Positions 62,944 to 64,000 of a DNA stretch of 64,000 nt are shown here, in pieces. This DNA is from an uncultured Lachnospiraceae bacterium (lineage in GTDB: Bacteria; Bacillota; Clostridia; Lachnospirales; Lachnospiraceae). The stretch is taken from assembly GCA_910589265.1 (NCBI GenBank), contig CAJUTQ010000083.1, positions 1 to 64,000 on the forward strand, read 5' to 3'. The position numbers and the translations under genes were made by a program. The notes below the pieces were generated by a model. The model did no database searches and was not told the DNA's origin. It was given only the letters and a program-made list of their open reading frames with translations. Positions within the stretch are counted from its first letter, which is position 1. The number at the start of each line of letters is the position of its first letter.

Positions 62944-63900
62944 ATGGAATATAAGATAGTAATACCAACGCTTATTGCATTTGCAGTTAGTGTTGTTTTA
63001 AGCCCAATTGTCATCCCTTATTTAAGGAGGCTGAAGGTAGGGCAGACAGTGAGGGAGGACGGACCTCAAACACATTTAAAAAAATCAGGGACTCCCACAA
63101 TGGGAGGAGTGATTATATTAGCAGCTGTCACGATAGCTTCTCTGTTATATTTAAGAAATTACCCGAAAATCATTCCTGTTTTATTTGCAACTCTTGGGTT
63201 TGGATTAATAGGATTTTTAGACGATTACATTAAAGTTGTCATGAAACGTTCCATGGGGCTTCGGGCCTGGCAGAAGATGGTTGGAGAGATTTTAGTAACA
63301 AGTATTTTATATGTATATATTGATCGTTATACAGATGTTAGTTTTGCAATGAGAATTCCTTTTGTGTCAGGTCAATACTTGAGCATTGGCGTTTTTACTC
63401 TTCCCTTCTTTTTTGTTGTAATATTAGGAACTGTCAATGGAGCAAATTTTACAGATGGATTAGATGGCCTTGCTTCTTCTGTAACGGTTCTCATTGCTAC
63501 CTTCTTTACTGTAGTGGCTATTGGATTAAACAGCGGGATTGAACCTATTACATGTGCCGTTGTAGGCGCTTTATTAGGGTTTTTACTCTTTAATGTACAT
63601 CCAGCCGCAGTTTTTATGGGGGACACAGGCTCTTTGGCACTAGGAGGCTTTGTAGCAGCGGTGGCTTATATGATGCAACTGCCCTTATTCATTCTTATTG
63701 TAGCCTTTATTTATTTGGCTGAAGTATGTTCTGTTATAATTCAAGTTTGCTATTTCAAAATCACTGGTGGAAAGCGTTTCTTTAAGATGGCGCCTGTTCA
63801 TCATCATTTTGAGATAAGTGGATGGGCAGAGACAAAGGTTGTTGCATTATTTTCCATTGTTACGGCTGTCCTATGTCTTGTAGGTCTATTGGCATTATAA
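62944..63900 (+). CDS. mraY: Phospho-N-acetylmuramoyl-pentapeptide transferase
   Basis: 318 aa with about ten membrane segments. Makes lipid I from UDP-MurNAc-pentapeptide and undecaprenyl phosphate. TPTMGGVII, LGFLDDYIKV (DD pair), NFTDGLDGLA and APVHHHFE are the defining motifs. Start at 62944 has AGAGG 7 nt upstream; GTG 62938 is also in frame. Confidence 0.97.
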   Translation: MEYKIVIPTLIAFAVSVVLSPIVIPYLRRLKVGQTVREDGPQTHLKKSGTPTMGGVIILAAVTIASLLYLRNYPKIIPVLFATLGFGLIGFLDDYIKVVMKRSMGLRAWQKMVGEILVTSILYVYIDRYTDVSFAMRIPFVSGQYLSIGVFTLPFFFVVILGTVNGANFTDGLDGLASSVTVLIATFFTVVAIGLNSGIEPITCAVVGALLGFLLFNVHPAAVFMGDTGSLALGGFVAAVAYMMQLPLFILIVAFIYLAEVCSVIIQVCYFKITGGKRFFKMAPVHHHFEISGWAETKVVALFSIVTAVLCLVGLLAL

Positions 63901-63926
63901 TAAAAATGACAGAATGGAGGATGACA

Positions 63927-64000
63927 ATGAATTGGAATGGAAAAAAGGTACTGGTAGTTGGAAGTGGAATTAGTGGAATTAGTGCCTCTTGTCTCCTAGG
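63927..64000 (+). CDS. murD: UDP-N-acetylmuramoylalanine--D-glutamate ligase, 5' end
   Basis: Only the first 25 codons lie in the window: MNWNGKKVLVVGSGISGISA, the Rossmann-like start of MurD. TGGAGG lies 6 nt upstream. Expected from its place after mraY. Confidence 0.8.
   Translation, partial: MNWNGKKVLVVGSGISGISASCLL

Noticed and set aside
1..64000. CRISPR array, tRNA or rRNA genes
   Set aside because: No regularly spaced repeats, cloverleaf-like segments or rRNA-like stretches were seen on either strand.

Overview
The window looks like a chromosomal segment of an AT-rich, endospore-forming Clostridia bacterium, most likely of the Lachnospiraceae. Reasons: sporulation genes (spoIVA, cwlD, a GerA/SpoVAF-type germination protein, cotJABC, DacF-type carboxypeptidases), an anaerobic ribonucleotide reductase (nrdD/nrdG) with NrdR-type boxes, strong AGGAGG ribosome binding sites, and a BceRS/BceAB peptide-sensing module. 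Family names come from recognising motifs by eye; no database search was run.

Layout. 0-6.3 kb: a small soluble MCP-like protein and a PurF homologue lacking the catalytic cysteine (both minus), then spoIVA, a ZIP metal transporter and purine nucleoside phosphorylase. 6.3-8.0 kb: decayed DNA with an unknown broken reading frame and an inactivated IS200/IS605 TnpA. 8.0-17.1 kb: nucleoside uptake and salvage (BMP lipoprotein, ABC ATPase, two permeases, cytidine deaminase, MtaD/SsnA-like amidohydrolase), followed by a metallo-beta-lactamase-fold hydrolase and a membrane-anchored MutS-like ATPase. 17.1-25.5 kb: RNase HI, a 43-aa membrane peptide, KtrA, an aminotransferase, nrdD-nrdG-dut-cwlD and the germination protein. 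25.6-28.2 kb: an ECF sigma factor with a membrane-anchored beta-propeller protein (probable sigma/anti-sigma pair). 28.2-31.3 kb (minus): MnmM, a serine-rich exported protein and cotJABC. 31.4-38.6 kb: rpsU, a CmpB-like membrane protein, two D,D-carboxypeptidases, a phosphoesterase, scpA-scpB and an M23 peptidase. 38.6-43.9 kb: BceRS, BceAB, and an Sfp-type phosphopantetheinyl transferase. 44-50.8 kb: a LysR regulator divergent from two paralogous YcjY-like hydrolases (one cytosolic, one lipoprotein), a DUF1848 protein, a CPA2 antiporter and a zinc-type macrodomain. 50.8-54.6 kb: mostly gene-poor, decayed DNA with one HSL-type esterase. 54.6-64 kb: ychF, lgt, then the division/cell-wall cluster mraZ-rsmH-ftsL-pbp-pbp-mraY-murD, which runs off the right edge.

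How the genes work together: nucleosides enter through the BMP/ABC importer and are processed by Pnp, Cdd and the amidohydrolase; NrdD/NrdG and Dut supply and clean the dNTP pool. Several cell-wall sets (division cluster, DacF-type enzymes, CwlD, M23) support growth and spore cortex. BceRS/AB probably senses cell-wall-active peptides. The most unusual items are the cysteine-less PurF, the sigma/beta-propeller pair with an NrdR-like box upstream, the membrane MutS, the class B PBP with an acidic DPETG-repeat tail, and the paired hydrolases.
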